64,000 nucleotides of DNA, from the NCBI GenBank assembly GCA_965212145.1, contig CBDBUY010000005.1, forward strand, positions 62,001 to 126,000. Reading direction: 5' to 3'. The translations under genes were made by a program, and so were the position numbers. Below, one piece after another: positions 31,691-39,868 of the stretch. The DNA is from JAAEPI01 sp965212145 (GTDB lineage Bacteria; Bacteroidota; Bacteroidia; Cytophagales; Cyclobacteriaceae). Numbering within the stretch: the stretch's first letter is position 1; every line of letters starts with the position of its first letter. The notes beneath the pieces were generated by a model, which searched no databases, was not told the DNA's origin, and was given only the letters and a program-made list of their open reading frames with translations.

Positions 31691-34303
31691 ATGAATTCAA
31701 AGGACATTCGAGCAAAATTTCTTGCCTTTTTTGAGAATAAATCCCACAAAATCGTTCCTTCCGCACCCATTGTGCTGAAGAATGACCCGACGTTGATGTT
31801 TACCAATGCGGGGATGAATCAGTTCAAAGATTACTTCCTCGGACATAAACAACCAGAAGTTGGGAGAGTGGCTGATACCCAGAAATGTCTTCGGGTTTCA
31901 GGTAAGCACAATGACCTGGAAGAGGTGGGATTCGACACCTATCACCACACGATGTTCGAGATGCTTGGGAACTGGTCTTTCGGTGACTATTTCAAGGAGG
32001 AAGCCATCGACTGGGCCTGGGAGTTGTTGACCAAGGAATTTGGACTTCCTGAAGACAGAATGTACGCGACAATCTTCGAGGGAGATACTAGTGAAAAACT
32101 GGAAAGAGATGAAGAGGCTTTTTCACATTGGAAGAAGCACTTGCCGGAGGATCGAATCCTGAACGGATCCAAAAAAGATAATTTCTGGGAAATGGGAGAG
32201 ACCGGGCCATGTGGGCCTTGTTCGGAAATCCATATTGATCTGAGAAGTGATGAAGAAGTCGCAAGACAACCTGGAAGCGAATTGGTCAATCAGGATCATC
32301 CATTGGTTGTTGAAGTATGGAATCTGGTATTTATCCAATTCAACAGAAAGGCAGATCAATCACTTGAGAATCTTCCAAATCAGCATGTGGACACGGGTAT
32401 GGGGTTTGAGCGGTTGGCGATGGCCGTTCAGAAGAAGCAGTCCAATTATGACACAGATGTATTTCAACCTTTGATCCAGACTGTGGCTAAAAAAGCCGGA
32501 ATCAAGTATGGTGATAATGAGATGAATGATGTTGCGCTTCGGGTTGCCGTTGACCACTTGCGGGCCATTTCTTTTACTATCGCGGATGGTCAGCTGCCGA
32601 GCAATACTGGTGCTGGCTATGTGATCAGGAGAATTCTAAGAAGAGCTGTGCGGTATGGTTATACCTACCTTGGTTTCAAGGAACCCTTTATGACCGAGTT
32701 GGTGTCGCAGTTGGCTGCACAATTCGATGAAACGTTTCCAGAGCTCAAAGCGCAGGAAGATTTCGTGGCAAATGTGATCAGGGAAGAAGAGTTGAGTTTC
32801 TTACGCACGTTAGAAAACGGTCTGAAAAAGCTAGAATATTTGAAGTCAGAGAAAGTGGTGGATGGCTCCACGGCTTTCGAACTTTATGATACTTATGGCT
32901 TTCCGCTGGATTTGACCATGCTTATTGCGAGAGAAAATGGCCAGTCGGTTGACGAGTCCGGCTTCAAGAAAGAAATGGAGCAGCAGAAGCTCCGAAGCAA
33001 GTCAGATGCGAAGAAGAGTACCGGAGATTGGATTTTGGTCAATGAGGGCGAGAACACTGAATTCCTTGGTTATGAGCACTTGGAATCGACATGCCAGATT
33101 TTAAGGTACCGAGAGATTGAGACCAAGGGCAAAAAGTCTTTTCAACTGGTCTTGAATCAAACTCCATTCTATGCCGAGAGTGGTGGGCAGGTTGGAGATA
33201 CAGGAATCCTAGAAGGAAATGGCGAGGTTGTTGGAATTCAGGATACCAAAAAGGAAAACGATCTTATTGTTCATTTCACGGACAAATTACCAACGAACCT
33301 TGAAGGTATATTTCTAGCAAAAGTTGATCGGGATAAGCGCCGCTTGACTGAGAACAATCACTCTGCCACTCATTTGCTTCATGCCGCCCTTCGACAAGTT
33401 CTGGGAGATCATGTTCAACAAAAAGGATCGCTTGTAAGTCCCAAGGTTTTGAGATTTGATTTTTCTCATTTCTCGAAAGTTACAGATGATGAGATTCAAA
33501 GGATTGAGGAGATCGTCAATGAAAAGATTCAGGAAAATATTACTCGCCGAGTCGATGCGAATGTGCCAATTGCAGAGGCAAAGGAAAAAGGAGCAATGGC
33601 ACTTTTCGGTGAGAAGTATGGTGATTTCGTGAGGGTTGTGACTTTCGACCCAGATTACTCTGTGGAATTGTGCGGAGGTACTCACGTGCCTGCCACAGGA
33701 CAAATTGGTTTATTCAAGATTACCAGCGAGTCATCTATTGCCGCAGGGGTGAGAAGGATTGAGGCTGTGACTGCATCTGGTGCCTTGGGTTTTGTGAATG
33801 CTCATATTCAAACCCTGAACGAAATAAAGGAGGCACTGAAGCAACCAAAGGATATTCAAAAATCAATAAATGATTTGTTGGATGAGCGATCCAAGCTTCA
33901 GAAGGAGCTTGAAGAAGCTCGAAATGTTCAGATGCAAGCGAAGAAGTTAGAGCTAAAAGAGTCAGCCAAAGAAATTAATGGAATTAGTCTTGTGGCGTCC
34001 GTTGGGAAATTCCCATCTGCTGATATAATCAAGCAGTTGTCATTCGATCTTAAAAATGATTTGAAAAACACGGCAATTCTGATTGGTGGAGAAGTGAATG
34101 AAAAACCATTGCTGAGCGTCATGCTAAGTGAAAGTTTATTGGAGAAAGGGCTCAACGCTGGTGAAATGGTCAGAGAGATGGCTAAAGAAATTAAAGGCGG
34201 AGGGGGAGGTCAACCGTTTTATGCCACGGCGGGCGGAAAAGATGTTAGTGGATTGAACGCCGCTATTGAAAGAGGAAAAGAGTTATTAAACGAAAAATTG
34301 TAA
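31691..34303 (+). CDS. alaS: Alanine-tRNA ligase
   Basis: An 870-residue synthetase charging tRNA-Ala. Class II motifs appear early ('PTLMFTNAGMNQFKDYFLG', 'RVSGKHNDLEEVG'). The editing domain carries H557 in 'HSATHLLH' and the zinc cluster C661 in 'CGGTHVPATG'. The C-terminal part (coiled coil, then 'GGGGGQPFYATAGGK') is the C-Ala domain. All parts are intact. It is followed after five bases by a thioredoxin-like lipoprotein gene on the same strand. Confidence 0.98.
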   Translation: MNSKDIRAKFLAFFENKSHKIVPSAPIVLKNDPTLMFTNAGMNQFKDYFLGHKQPEVGRVADTQKCLRVSGKHNDLEEVGFDTYHHTMFEMLGNWSFGDYFKEEAIDWAWELLTKEFGLPEDRMYATIFEGDTSEKLERDEEAFSHWKKHLPEDRILNGSKKDNFWEMGETGPCGPCSEIHIDLRSDEEVARQPGSELVNQDHPLVVEVWNLVFIQFNRKADQSLENLPNQHVDTGMGFERLAMAVQKKQSNYDTDVFQPLIQTVAKKAGIKYGDNEMNDVALRVAVDHLRAISFTIADGQLPSNTGAGYVIRRILRRAVRYGYTYLGFKEPFMTELVSQLAAQFDETFPELKAQEDFVANVIREEELSFLRTLENGLKKLEYLKSEKVVDGSTAFELYDTYGFPLDLTMLIARENGQSVDESGFKKEMEQQKLRSKSDAKKSTGDWILVNEGENTEFLGYEHLESTCQILRYREIETKGKKSFQLVLNQTPFYAESGGQVGDTGILEGNGEVVGIQDTKKENDLIVHFTDKLPTNLEGIFLAKVDRDKRRLTENNHSATHLLHAALRQVLGDHVQQKGSLVSPKVLRFDFSHFSKVTDDEIQRIEEIVNEKIQENITRRVDANVPIAEAKEKGAMALFGEKYGDFVRVVTFDPDYSVELCGGTHVPATGQIGLFKITSESSIAAGVRRIEAVTASGALGFVNAHIQTLNEIKEALKQPKDIQKSINDLLDERSKLQKELEEARNVQMQAKKLELKESAKEINGISLVASVGKFPSADIIKQLSFDLKNDLKNTAILIGGEVNEKPLLSVMLSESLLEKGLNAGEMVREMAKEIKGGGGGQPFYATAGGKDVSGLNAAIERGKELLNEKL

Positions 34304-34308
34304 GTGAG

Positions 34309-35421
34309 ATGAGATTTTGGAATAAGGTAGGTGTAGTGCTTTTGGTAGGAGGTAGTTTGCTTGGTTGCAAAGAAAATTCGGGTACAACAATCTCAGTAAG
34401 CGTAGAGAGTGAAATTCCTGAAAATGGTGCGGTGGTGCTCTTTGCTTTAACCGCAGAAGGATTTAACCCGGTTGACACATTTGCTGTGAACAGTTCCGGT
34501 CAATTTGAGTTGACCAAAAAGGTGGATAGCGTCGGATTTTATCGAGTGGATGTTGCCAGACAGAATTTTATGAATTTGGTGATTGAAGGGACGGAAGATT
34601 TGATAGATATAGATTTAAAGAAAGACGGCAAGGAAGTTTCAGGATCGGAATCTGCGCAGATAGTCAATCAAATTGATCAGCGCGCTGCGGAACTTCAAGC
34701 CAGTTCCAACACCATCAATCAATCCGGGATGCAGGCCATGCAAGAAGGTGATGCCATAGCAGTTGAAAGGCTGAGAGCTGAATTCACGACACTTCAGGCT
34801 GATTTTCAAAATGATATAAAGGAGTTGATTGAGGATTCATCGAATGTACTGGCCTCTTTGTATGGATTGAATTATCTGGATATGGACGCGGAGTTCGAGT
34901 TTTTCGACAAGGTTGTGGCCGAAGCGTCAGCGGAGCTTGGGGAGGACCACTTCTGGGTGGTGGAATTACGAACCAATCTTGAAGCCATCAGAAACTTAGC
35001 AATCGGACAGCCTGCCCCTGACTTTCAATTACCAAATCCAGATGGTGAAATGATTGCCTTGAGTGATCTGAGAGGAAAGTATGTTTTAATTGATTTTTGG
35101 GCGGCATGGTGTCGGCCATGTAGACAAGAAAACCCGATTGTGGTCAGAGCTTACAATAAGTACAGAAATGAAAATTTCGAAATTCTGGGGGTGAGTTTGG
35201 ATCGAACAAGAGATGCGTGGATCAAGGCCATTGATGATGATGGGCTGCCATGGCTTCATGTTTCTGACCTTAAATATTACGATTCGGAAGCAGCTCAATT
35301 GTATAACATAAATTTCATACCAGCTACTTATTTGATTGGTCCTGATGGTACGATCGTCGACAAAAATTTAAGAGGAGCTAGCCTCGACAACAAGCTTGAA
35401 GAATTATTTGGGGAAAGCTAG
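34309..35421 (+). CDS. TlpA-type thioredoxin lipoprotein with DUF4369-like domain
   Basis: A 370-residue lipoprotein (lipobox 'GGSLLGCKEN', Cys about residue 20). An N-terminal beta domain (about 25-110, 'NSSGQFELTKKVDSVGFYRV') resembles DUF4369. A helical linker follows, then a thioredoxin fold (about 230-368) with the redox motif CRPC (C268, C271) in 'WAAWCRPCRQENP' and the cis-proline region 'FIPATYLIG'. It would reduce or isomerise disulfides in periplasmic proteins. It lies in the alaS transcription unit and overlaps the convergent OmpA gene by four bases. Confidence 0.92.
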   Translation: MRFWNKVGVVLLVGGSLLGCKENSGTTISVSVESEIPENGAVVLFALTAEGFNPVDTFAVNSSGQFELTKKVDSVGFYRVDVARQNFMNLVIEGTEDLIDIDLKKDGKEVSGSESAQIVNQIDQRAAELQASSNTINQSGMQAMQEGDAIAVERLRAEFTTLQADFQNDIKELIEDSSNVLASLYGLNYLDMDAEFEFFDKVVAEASAELGEDHFWVVELRTNLEAIRNLAIGQPAPDFQLPNPDGEMIALSDLRGKYVLIDFWAAWCRPCRQENPIVVRAYNKYRNENFEILGVSLDRTRDAWIKAIDDDGLPWLHVSDLKYYDSEAAQLYNINFIPATYLIGPDGTIVDKNLRGASLDNKLEELFGES

Positions 35422-36491
35422 TTCTGCTCTGCTGGCTGCACTTCCTGTGGAGCAATTGAGCTAAATTTTATCTCAATTCGCTCGTTCATTTTTTGGCCTT
35501 TCTCGGAGAAGTCATCGGTTAAAGGAAATAAATCACCGAATCCCTGCGCTGTGAGGTTACCCTGATTCAGGCCATTTTCGATGAGTATATTTCTGAGAAG
35601 TTCCGCTCGGTCTTGACTTACCATTTGTAACTCGTCAGGGTCACCATGATCATCCGTGTGTACCTCGATTTGAATTCGTGCTGACTCGACTTTGGCTAAA
35701 TGTTCTGCCAAAGACGCTACGTGTTTCTCAGATGAAGCCCTGAGAACAGATAAATTCGGTTCGAATTTGATTTTGCTTAAAATCTCTGTAAGCTCGTCTT
35801 GATAGTCGGCGGTGGGTAATTCAAACTTCTGTCGGTCAATGTCCTCCGGCTTGTGATAGACTGTCAGTTTTCGCATAAAGGCCTTCATTTTCCGGAAAGC
35901 CAAAAACGTCATCGCGCCTCCTGTAGTTTTCACTGCCTTTTCAGTCAGGATCAATTCACCATTCAGGTAGAAGGTCACCGTATTTCCCTCTTTCTTAACG
36001 CCAATATTCGTATACGCTCTGGGATTGTAATTAACATTTTTGATGATTGTCTTGAAGGCCCTAGAGCCATCTTCATTTTGGGCGAATAGGTGGACTCCTT
36101 TTTCGTAAAAGTTGAGCAAGAAGGCATACATGCCTTGGTTTTGATGGTATCGATGCGCTGAATAGCCGAAGTACAAACCGAAATCAGAGCGTTCCTTTTT
36201 ATTCAATTTGGCGTCTCCCTTTGATCCGATTTCTGCCTTCAGAATAAAGTCTTTGTTGAAATCGATATCCGTGTAATCAATTGCTCGTTTGGTCCCATGG
36301 TCAAACAACTCCAACACCAGTCGACTGTTTTCTGGAGCAATTCTGCTGATGTTGTTCATGGCTTCTGTAGTGAACCACTCAGGATCTTTTTTACTGAAAT
36401 CATTTAGGTAAACGATTTCCCAATCGTCAGAATTCTGACTTTGCAAATGGCATGCAAGCAGGAGAAAAAACAATGGGAGCAATGACCTCAT
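35418..36491 (-). CDS. OmpA family outer-membrane protein
   Basis: A 357-residue exported protein. The signal peptide 'LLPLFFLLLACHLQSQ' may instead carry a lipobox Cys. The middle ('FGLYFGYSAHRYHQNQGMY', 'KKEGNTVTFYLNGELI') looks like a concanavalin-type beta-sandwich. The C-terminal OmpA peptidoglycan-binding domain (about 250-345) includes 'IQIEVHTDDHGDPDELQMVSQ' and 'LTAQGFGDLFPLTDDF'. It would link the outer membrane to the wall. It is the last gene of the pcm operon. ATG 36491 is chosen over a start 12 codons earlier. Confidence 0.88.
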   Translation of the reverse strand: MRSLLPLFFLLLACHLQSQNSDDWEIVYLNDFSKKDPEWFTTEAMNNISRIAPENSRLVLELFDHGTKRAIDYTDIDFNKDFILKAEIGSKGDAKLNKKERSDFGLYFGYSAHRYHQNQGMYAFLLNFYEKGVHLFAQNEDGSRAFKTIIKNVNYNPRAYTNIGVKKEGNTVTFYLNGELILTEKAVKTTGGAMTFLAFRKMKAFMRKLTVYHKPEDIDRQKFELPTADYQDELTEILSKIKFEPNLSVLRASSEKHVASLAEHLAKVESARIQIEVHTDDHGDPDELQMVSQDRAELLRNILIENGLNQGNLTAQGFGDLFPLTDDFSEKGQKMNERIEIKFSSIAPQEVQPAEQN

Positions 36492-36493
36492 AC

Positions 36494-36952
36494 TCAAATA
36501 TCGAAATGATTCTTTAAAAGACCCCAAAGTTCTTTCTTGTGTTCTACATTTTGCTGCAACTCTTTAAGTGGTCTGCATGAAATAATTTTCTGATCGCCTT
36601 TTGATTTAAAATCAATTGACTCGACAGCTGCATCAAAAACGAGCCATCTCCCGGCCGACGCATCGACCTTAGCTGTAAGGTTTGCTTCGGACTTAGTGGC
36701 ACCAATCGCTCCTAAAATTTTTCCGAGCAACTCCTGATCATCTTTGGACATGTCGCCAGTGACTACACCAATTTTGTAAGAAGGGGTTGCGACCGTTTCC
36801 TCAACAGGTTCTTCAACAATTGGAGAGGTTTCAGTTTGTGGATTCTCAGAAGATTGCTTAACCTCTTTGGGCTCCACTGATTTTTCGGTGGTTCTACTTT
36901 CATCAATGATGAAAATCTCCTCGGTTATGAATTGAGAAAAGTCTTCCATCAA
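36494..36952 (-). CDS. Hypothetical protein, possibly DNA polymerase III psi-like
   Basis: A 152-residue acidic protein. The first 60 residues are low-complexity (many Glu, Thr, Ser). The C-terminal 90 residues ('KIGVVTGDMSKDDQELLGKI', 'RWLVFDAAVESI', 'RPLKELQQNVEHKKELWGLL') look like a small alpha-beta domain. This resembles a Bacteroidota family I associate with the clamp-loader psi subunit, but that is a recollection and not proven here. Its ATG overlaps the thioesterase stop (ATGA), so it is translated with that gene. Confidence 0.6.
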   Translation of the reverse strand: MMEDFSQFITEEIFIIDESRTTEKSVEPKEVKQSSENPQTETSPIVEEPVEETVATPSYKIGVVTGDMSKDDQELLGKILGAIGATKSEANLTAKVDASAGRWLVFDAAVESIDFKSKGDQKIISCRPLKELQQNVEHKKELWGLLKNHFDI

Positions 36953-37461
36953 CTAAAAATTGATTTGAGTTCTTGAGCGTCTTCGGGTTTCATACGTTTG
37001 GCAAGAACGAGTCTCAACTGTCGTCTTCTCAGGGCTCCTTTAAAAAGTTCATTTTCCTCATCGGATTCAGGAGTTAATTCAGGCACCCGCTTGGGCTTGC
37101 CTTTCTTGTCAACTGCTACAAAGGTGAAAAAGGCACTGTTCGTTTGCTCAGATTCTCCGGCAGGAATATTCTCAGCACACACTTCAATGTAAACCTCCAT
37201 GGAGGTTGAAAATGCTCGCGTCACAAACGCCTTGAGGGTTACGACATCACCTAGCTGAATCGGTTGAGCGAATGAAATGTTGTCGACAGAGGCGGTCACC
37301 ACGATACTGTTGCTGTGTTTCTGAGCTGCAATGGCTGAAACCACGTCCATCCAGTGCATCAATCGACCACCCATCAGGTTGTCCAACGTGTTGGTATCGT
37401 TGGGTAACACCAATTCGGTCATAGTGACTCTCGAGTCCTCGCAAGTTTTAGTTTTTGTCAT
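36949..37461 (-). CDS. Acyl-CoA thioesterase (hotdog fold)
   Basis: A 170-residue single-hotdog thioesterase of the YciA/BACH type, cleaving acyl-CoA to free acid and CoA. Recognisable parts are 'NTLDNLMGGRLMHWMDVVSAIAAQKHS' (read in two halves, with the substrate-site Asp), 'VTASVDNISFAQPIQLGDVV' and 'NSAFFTFVAVDKKGKP'. ATG 37461 overlaps the pcm stop as ATGA; an ATG six bases earlier is the alternative. It lies between pcm and the psi-like gene in one operon. Confidence 0.9.
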   Translation of the reverse strand: MTKTKTCEDSRVTMTELVLPNDTNTLDNLMGGRLMHWMDVVSAIAAQKHSNSIVVTASVDNISFAQPIQLGDVVTLKAFVTRAFSTSMEVYIEVCAENIPAGESEQTNSAFFTFVAVDKKGKPKRVPELTPESDEENELFKGALRRRQLRLVLAKRMKPEDAQELKSIFS

Positions 37462-38105
37462 TTCCATCCTTTTTCGCCGAGCAAAGGTACAAAGCTGAAA
37501 TAGGGAAATTCCTTTTGACTGATTTTGGTTCGGGATATTTTTTCAATCAGGATCATTTTTTGTCTTTTGTTGTCTCCGACAGGGATAACCAGTCGTCCTC
37601 CGATCTTGAGCTGCTTGATCAATTCGTCTGGAACTGAAGGTGCCCCAGCTGTGACAATGATCCCATGATAGGGGGCATGGTCGGGCATTCCTTTGGAGCC
37701 ATCGCCTTGGAAGAATTTCGCCTTATAGCCGATTTGAGGTAAGAATTTCCGGACTTTTTCGTACAGCTTTTTCTGATATTCAATGGTGAAGACTTTTGCT
37801 CCGAGCTCCAAAAGGACAGTCGCCTGGTATCCCGATCCCGTCCCAATTTCCAGAATCTTATGCCCTGGCTGTACATTCAACAGTTCCGTTTGGAAGGCCA
37901 CCGTGTAAGGTTGACTGATGGTCTGACCCTCACCAATGGGGAAGGCTTTGTCCTCATACGCGTGGATGTCGAATATTGGCTCAAAGAAAAAGTGACGAGG
38001 CACCTTGCTGATGGCGGCCAATACTTGCTCAGATTTGATGCCCTTCGAGGCAACTTCTCTCACTAGTTGCTTGCGCATGCCGCGATGTTTGTAACTGTCT
38101 TCCAA
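37458..38105 (-). CDS. pcm: Protein-L-isoaspartate O-methyltransferase
   Basis: A roughly 215-residue SAM-dependent enzyme that repairs isoaspartyl damage in proteins. Motifs: 'VPRHFFFEP', 'FPIGEGQTISQPYTVAF', SAM-binding 'ILEIGTGSGYQATVL' and 'IIVTAGAPSVPDELI'. No ATG fits; TTG 38105 gives the family-like start EDSYKHRGMRKQLV, while another TTG at 38126 adds seven residues. It heads a four-gene operon (pcm, thioesterase, psi-like, OmpA). It diverges from ribE with only about 12-32 bases between them. Confidence 0.93.
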   Translation of the reverse strand: MEDSYKHRGMRKQLVREVASKGIKSEQVLAAISKVPRHFFFEPIFDIHAYEDKAFPIGEGQTISQPYTVAFQTELLNVQPGHKILEIGTGSGYQATVLLELGAKVFTIEYQKKLYEKVRKFLPQIGYKAKFFQGDGSKGMPDHAPYHGIIVTAGAPSVPDELIKQLKIGGRLVIPVGDNKRQKMILIEKISRTKISQKEFPYFSFVPLLGEKGWK

Positions 38106-38137
38106 AGTGAGGCTAAATTCGCACAAAATCAGTTGAG

Positions 38138-38713
38138 ATGTTTACCGGAATTATAGAAAGTGTTGGGACTGTTTTGGAGAAAGTTGAGGATGGCTCGAAT
38201 GTTCACTTCAAGATCACTTCTTCGATCAGTTCAGAACTAAAGGTGGATCAGAGCGTGTCTCATGAGGGAGTTTGTTTGACGGTTACCAGACTGGAACCTG
38301 ACGCACACTGGGTGACGGCCATTGACGAGACCCTCAAGAAATCAAACCTGGGAAACTGGCAGGAAGGTAAAAAAGTAAACCTGGAGCGATGCATGAAAGC
38401 CGATGGCCGTTTCGATGGGCATATCGTGCAGGGGCATGTGGATGCAACTGCCACGGTGAAATCCATTGAAGAGATGGATGGGAGTTGGGTTTTCTCATTT
38501 GACTCAAAAACAGAGCTCATGGTGGATAAAGGTAGTATTTGCATCAATGGCACAAGCCTCACGTGTTTTGATGTGACTGATTCAGGATTCTCGGTAGCGA
38601 TAATACCGTACACCTATGAACACACCACATTTCACCAATTGAAGGTAGGAGATGGTGTCAATATCGAGTTTGACATTCTGGGAAAATACATCCAGAAAAT
38701 GCTGAAAAACTAG
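38138..38713 (+). CDS. ribE: Riboflavin synthase, alpha chain
   Basis: A 191-residue enzyme that dismutates two lumazines to riboflavin. The N-terminus 'MFTGIIESVGTV' and the two barrel repeats ('SVSHEGVCLTVTRL' and 'SICINGTSLTCFDV'), with 'GHIVQGHVDATATV' between, are diagnostic. Normal length. No other riboflavin genes are adjacent. It ends overlapping the next minus-strand gene by four bases. Confidence 0.97.
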   Translation: MFTGIIESVGTVLEKVEDGSNVHFKITSSISSELKVDQSVSHEGVCLTVTRLEPDAHWVTAIDETLKKSNLGNWQEGKKVNLERCMKADGRFDGHIVQGHVDATATVKSIEEMDGSWVFSFDSKTELMVDKGSICINGTSLTCFDVTDSGFSVAIIPYTYEHTTFHQLKVGDGVNIEFDILGKYIQKMLKN

Positions 38714-39057
38714 TCCTGCAAAACCTCCCAGTAGAGCATATAACTAGCCGTGCTGCTTAGGTCCTTCTTTTGGAGGGGTGTGGAATAATTGCCGTAATCG
38801 TCAGCGGTGATGTGCATCTTGAAAGTGCCAATGAGGTCATTTGGACTTAATAAATCCCAATCCCATAATTCAATCTCGAGCTCATCCCCAGGGTTGTGAT
38901 CTATGATGTAATCTACCTCGCACCTTTCAGTGGAGTTCATTTTGTGGTAGCGACCATGATCCGGCCAGAATCTTTTTCCCTTGTGTTTTAAGAACGCCTC
39001 ATCAGCGTCACTTTCGGCATTGAGCATACATTGTATGCCTTGAATGTGAATTCTCAT
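38710..39057 (-). CDS. Small C2-like domain protein
   Basis: A 115-residue protein with no signal peptide. It has a beta-strand pattern and the phrase 'DELEIELWDWDLLSPNDLIG', which matches the calcium-binding loop region of C2 domains (strand, WDxD, then DxxxDDLIG-like). C2 domains bind membranes or partner proteins, often with calcium, and are uncommon as lone bacterial proteins. The N-terminal 'RIHIQGIQCML' would be the first strand. Function unknown. It converges with ribE. Confidence 0.7.
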   Translation of the reverse strand: MRIHIQGIQCMLNAESDADEAFLKHKGKRFWPDHGRYHKMNSTERCEVDYIIDHNPGDELEIELWDWDLLSPNDLIGTFKMHITADDYGNYSTPLQKKDLSSTASYMLYWEVLQD

Positions 39058-39098
39058 AGCTCAGTGCGGTTTCCATGAAGATAGCAATTTTTATGAAA

Positions 39099-39497
39099 TC
39101 ACTCACCTAAGAAGGGTGCGTCTATCGGTTCCCACAGCTCAATTTTTCTTCCCTCAGGATCCATGATCCAACCGAATTTCCCATATTCAAACTCCTGAAT
39201 CTCGCCCACGACTTCCACGCCTTCCTTTTTCAGCTCCTCCAGTAACTCCACTAGGTTTTCCACACGGTAGTTGAACATATACTCTTTTTCGCTTGGTCCG
39301 AAGTAATCAGATTTGCCATCGAAAGGACTCCAGGCCGTGACACAGACTTTATCCGGATCGTCCTTGTCACGCCACTCAAACTGCCCACCCCAACTTTCGG
39401 TGGGTATTCCCAGGTGTTTATCGTACCATGTCCTCATGGCCTCTCTGTCCTGGCATTTAAAGAAGATGCCGCCGATTCCGGTTACGCGCTTTTTCAT
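39099..39497 (-). CDS. VOC family protein
   Basis: A 132-residue vicinal-oxygen-chelate protein. 'GIGGIFFKCQDREAMRTWYD' at the start, 'MFNYRVENLVELLEELKKEG' in the middle and 'FGWIMDPEGRKIELWEP' at the end are typical, with the final Glu a likely metal ligand. Members cover many reactions and none can be assigned. Its ATG overlaps the stop of the upstream coiled-coil membrane gene (39494). Confidence 0.87.
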   Translation of the reverse strand: MKKRVTGIGGIFFKCQDREAMRTWYDKHLGIPTESWGGQFEWRDKDDPDKVCVTAWSPFDGKSDYFGPSEKEYMFNYRVENLVELLEELKKEGVEVVGEIQEFEYGKFGWIMDPEGRKIELWEPIDAPFLGE

Positions 39498-39751
39498 GGG
39501 TTTTTACATTTTTCAAGATCTTGTGCTAGTCGATCTGCTTCGGCTTGAGCGGCCCTGGCTTTGGCTTCAGCAGCCTTTGCGTCTTCGGCTGCTCGCTCTG
39601 CTAAGTCCCTCTGTCTAGAGGCTTCCATCAAGTTTTCTACGGCTTCATTTGCCTTTTCACTGGCTAGTCCGGCCTGGATATTCGCGTAGACAATGAAAAA
39701 AAGGGTGACCAGCACCATCACCACCATTGAAATTATTCGGATTGTTTTCAT
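39494..39751 (-). CDS. Small membrane-anchored coiled-coil protein
   Basis: An 85-residue protein with one N-terminal helix ('IRIISMVVMVLVTLFFIVYA') and a long Ala/Glu/Arg-rich coiled coil ('ERAAEDAKAAEAKARAAQAE') reaching almost to the C-terminus. It probably projects from the inner membrane and forms oligomers. ATG 39751 is chosen because the preceding 11 codons do not fit the membrane start. It is translationally coupled to the VOC gene. Low-complexity sequence prevents a family call. Confidence 0.7.
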   Translation of the reverse strand: MKTIRIISMVVMVLVTLFFIVYANIQAGLASEKANEAVENLMEASRQRDLAERAAEDAKAAEAKARAAQAEADRLAQDLEKCKNP

Positions 39752-39868
39752 GTTTGGTTTCAATTGTTGTTTGAACTTAGCCAAAATCCCCGCTAGTAAA
39801 AAAATTCTTTAGTTTTAAATCCCTTGCACGCTTCTTGCGTTGTAATGCCATCAGATAGAAAAGTTTTT

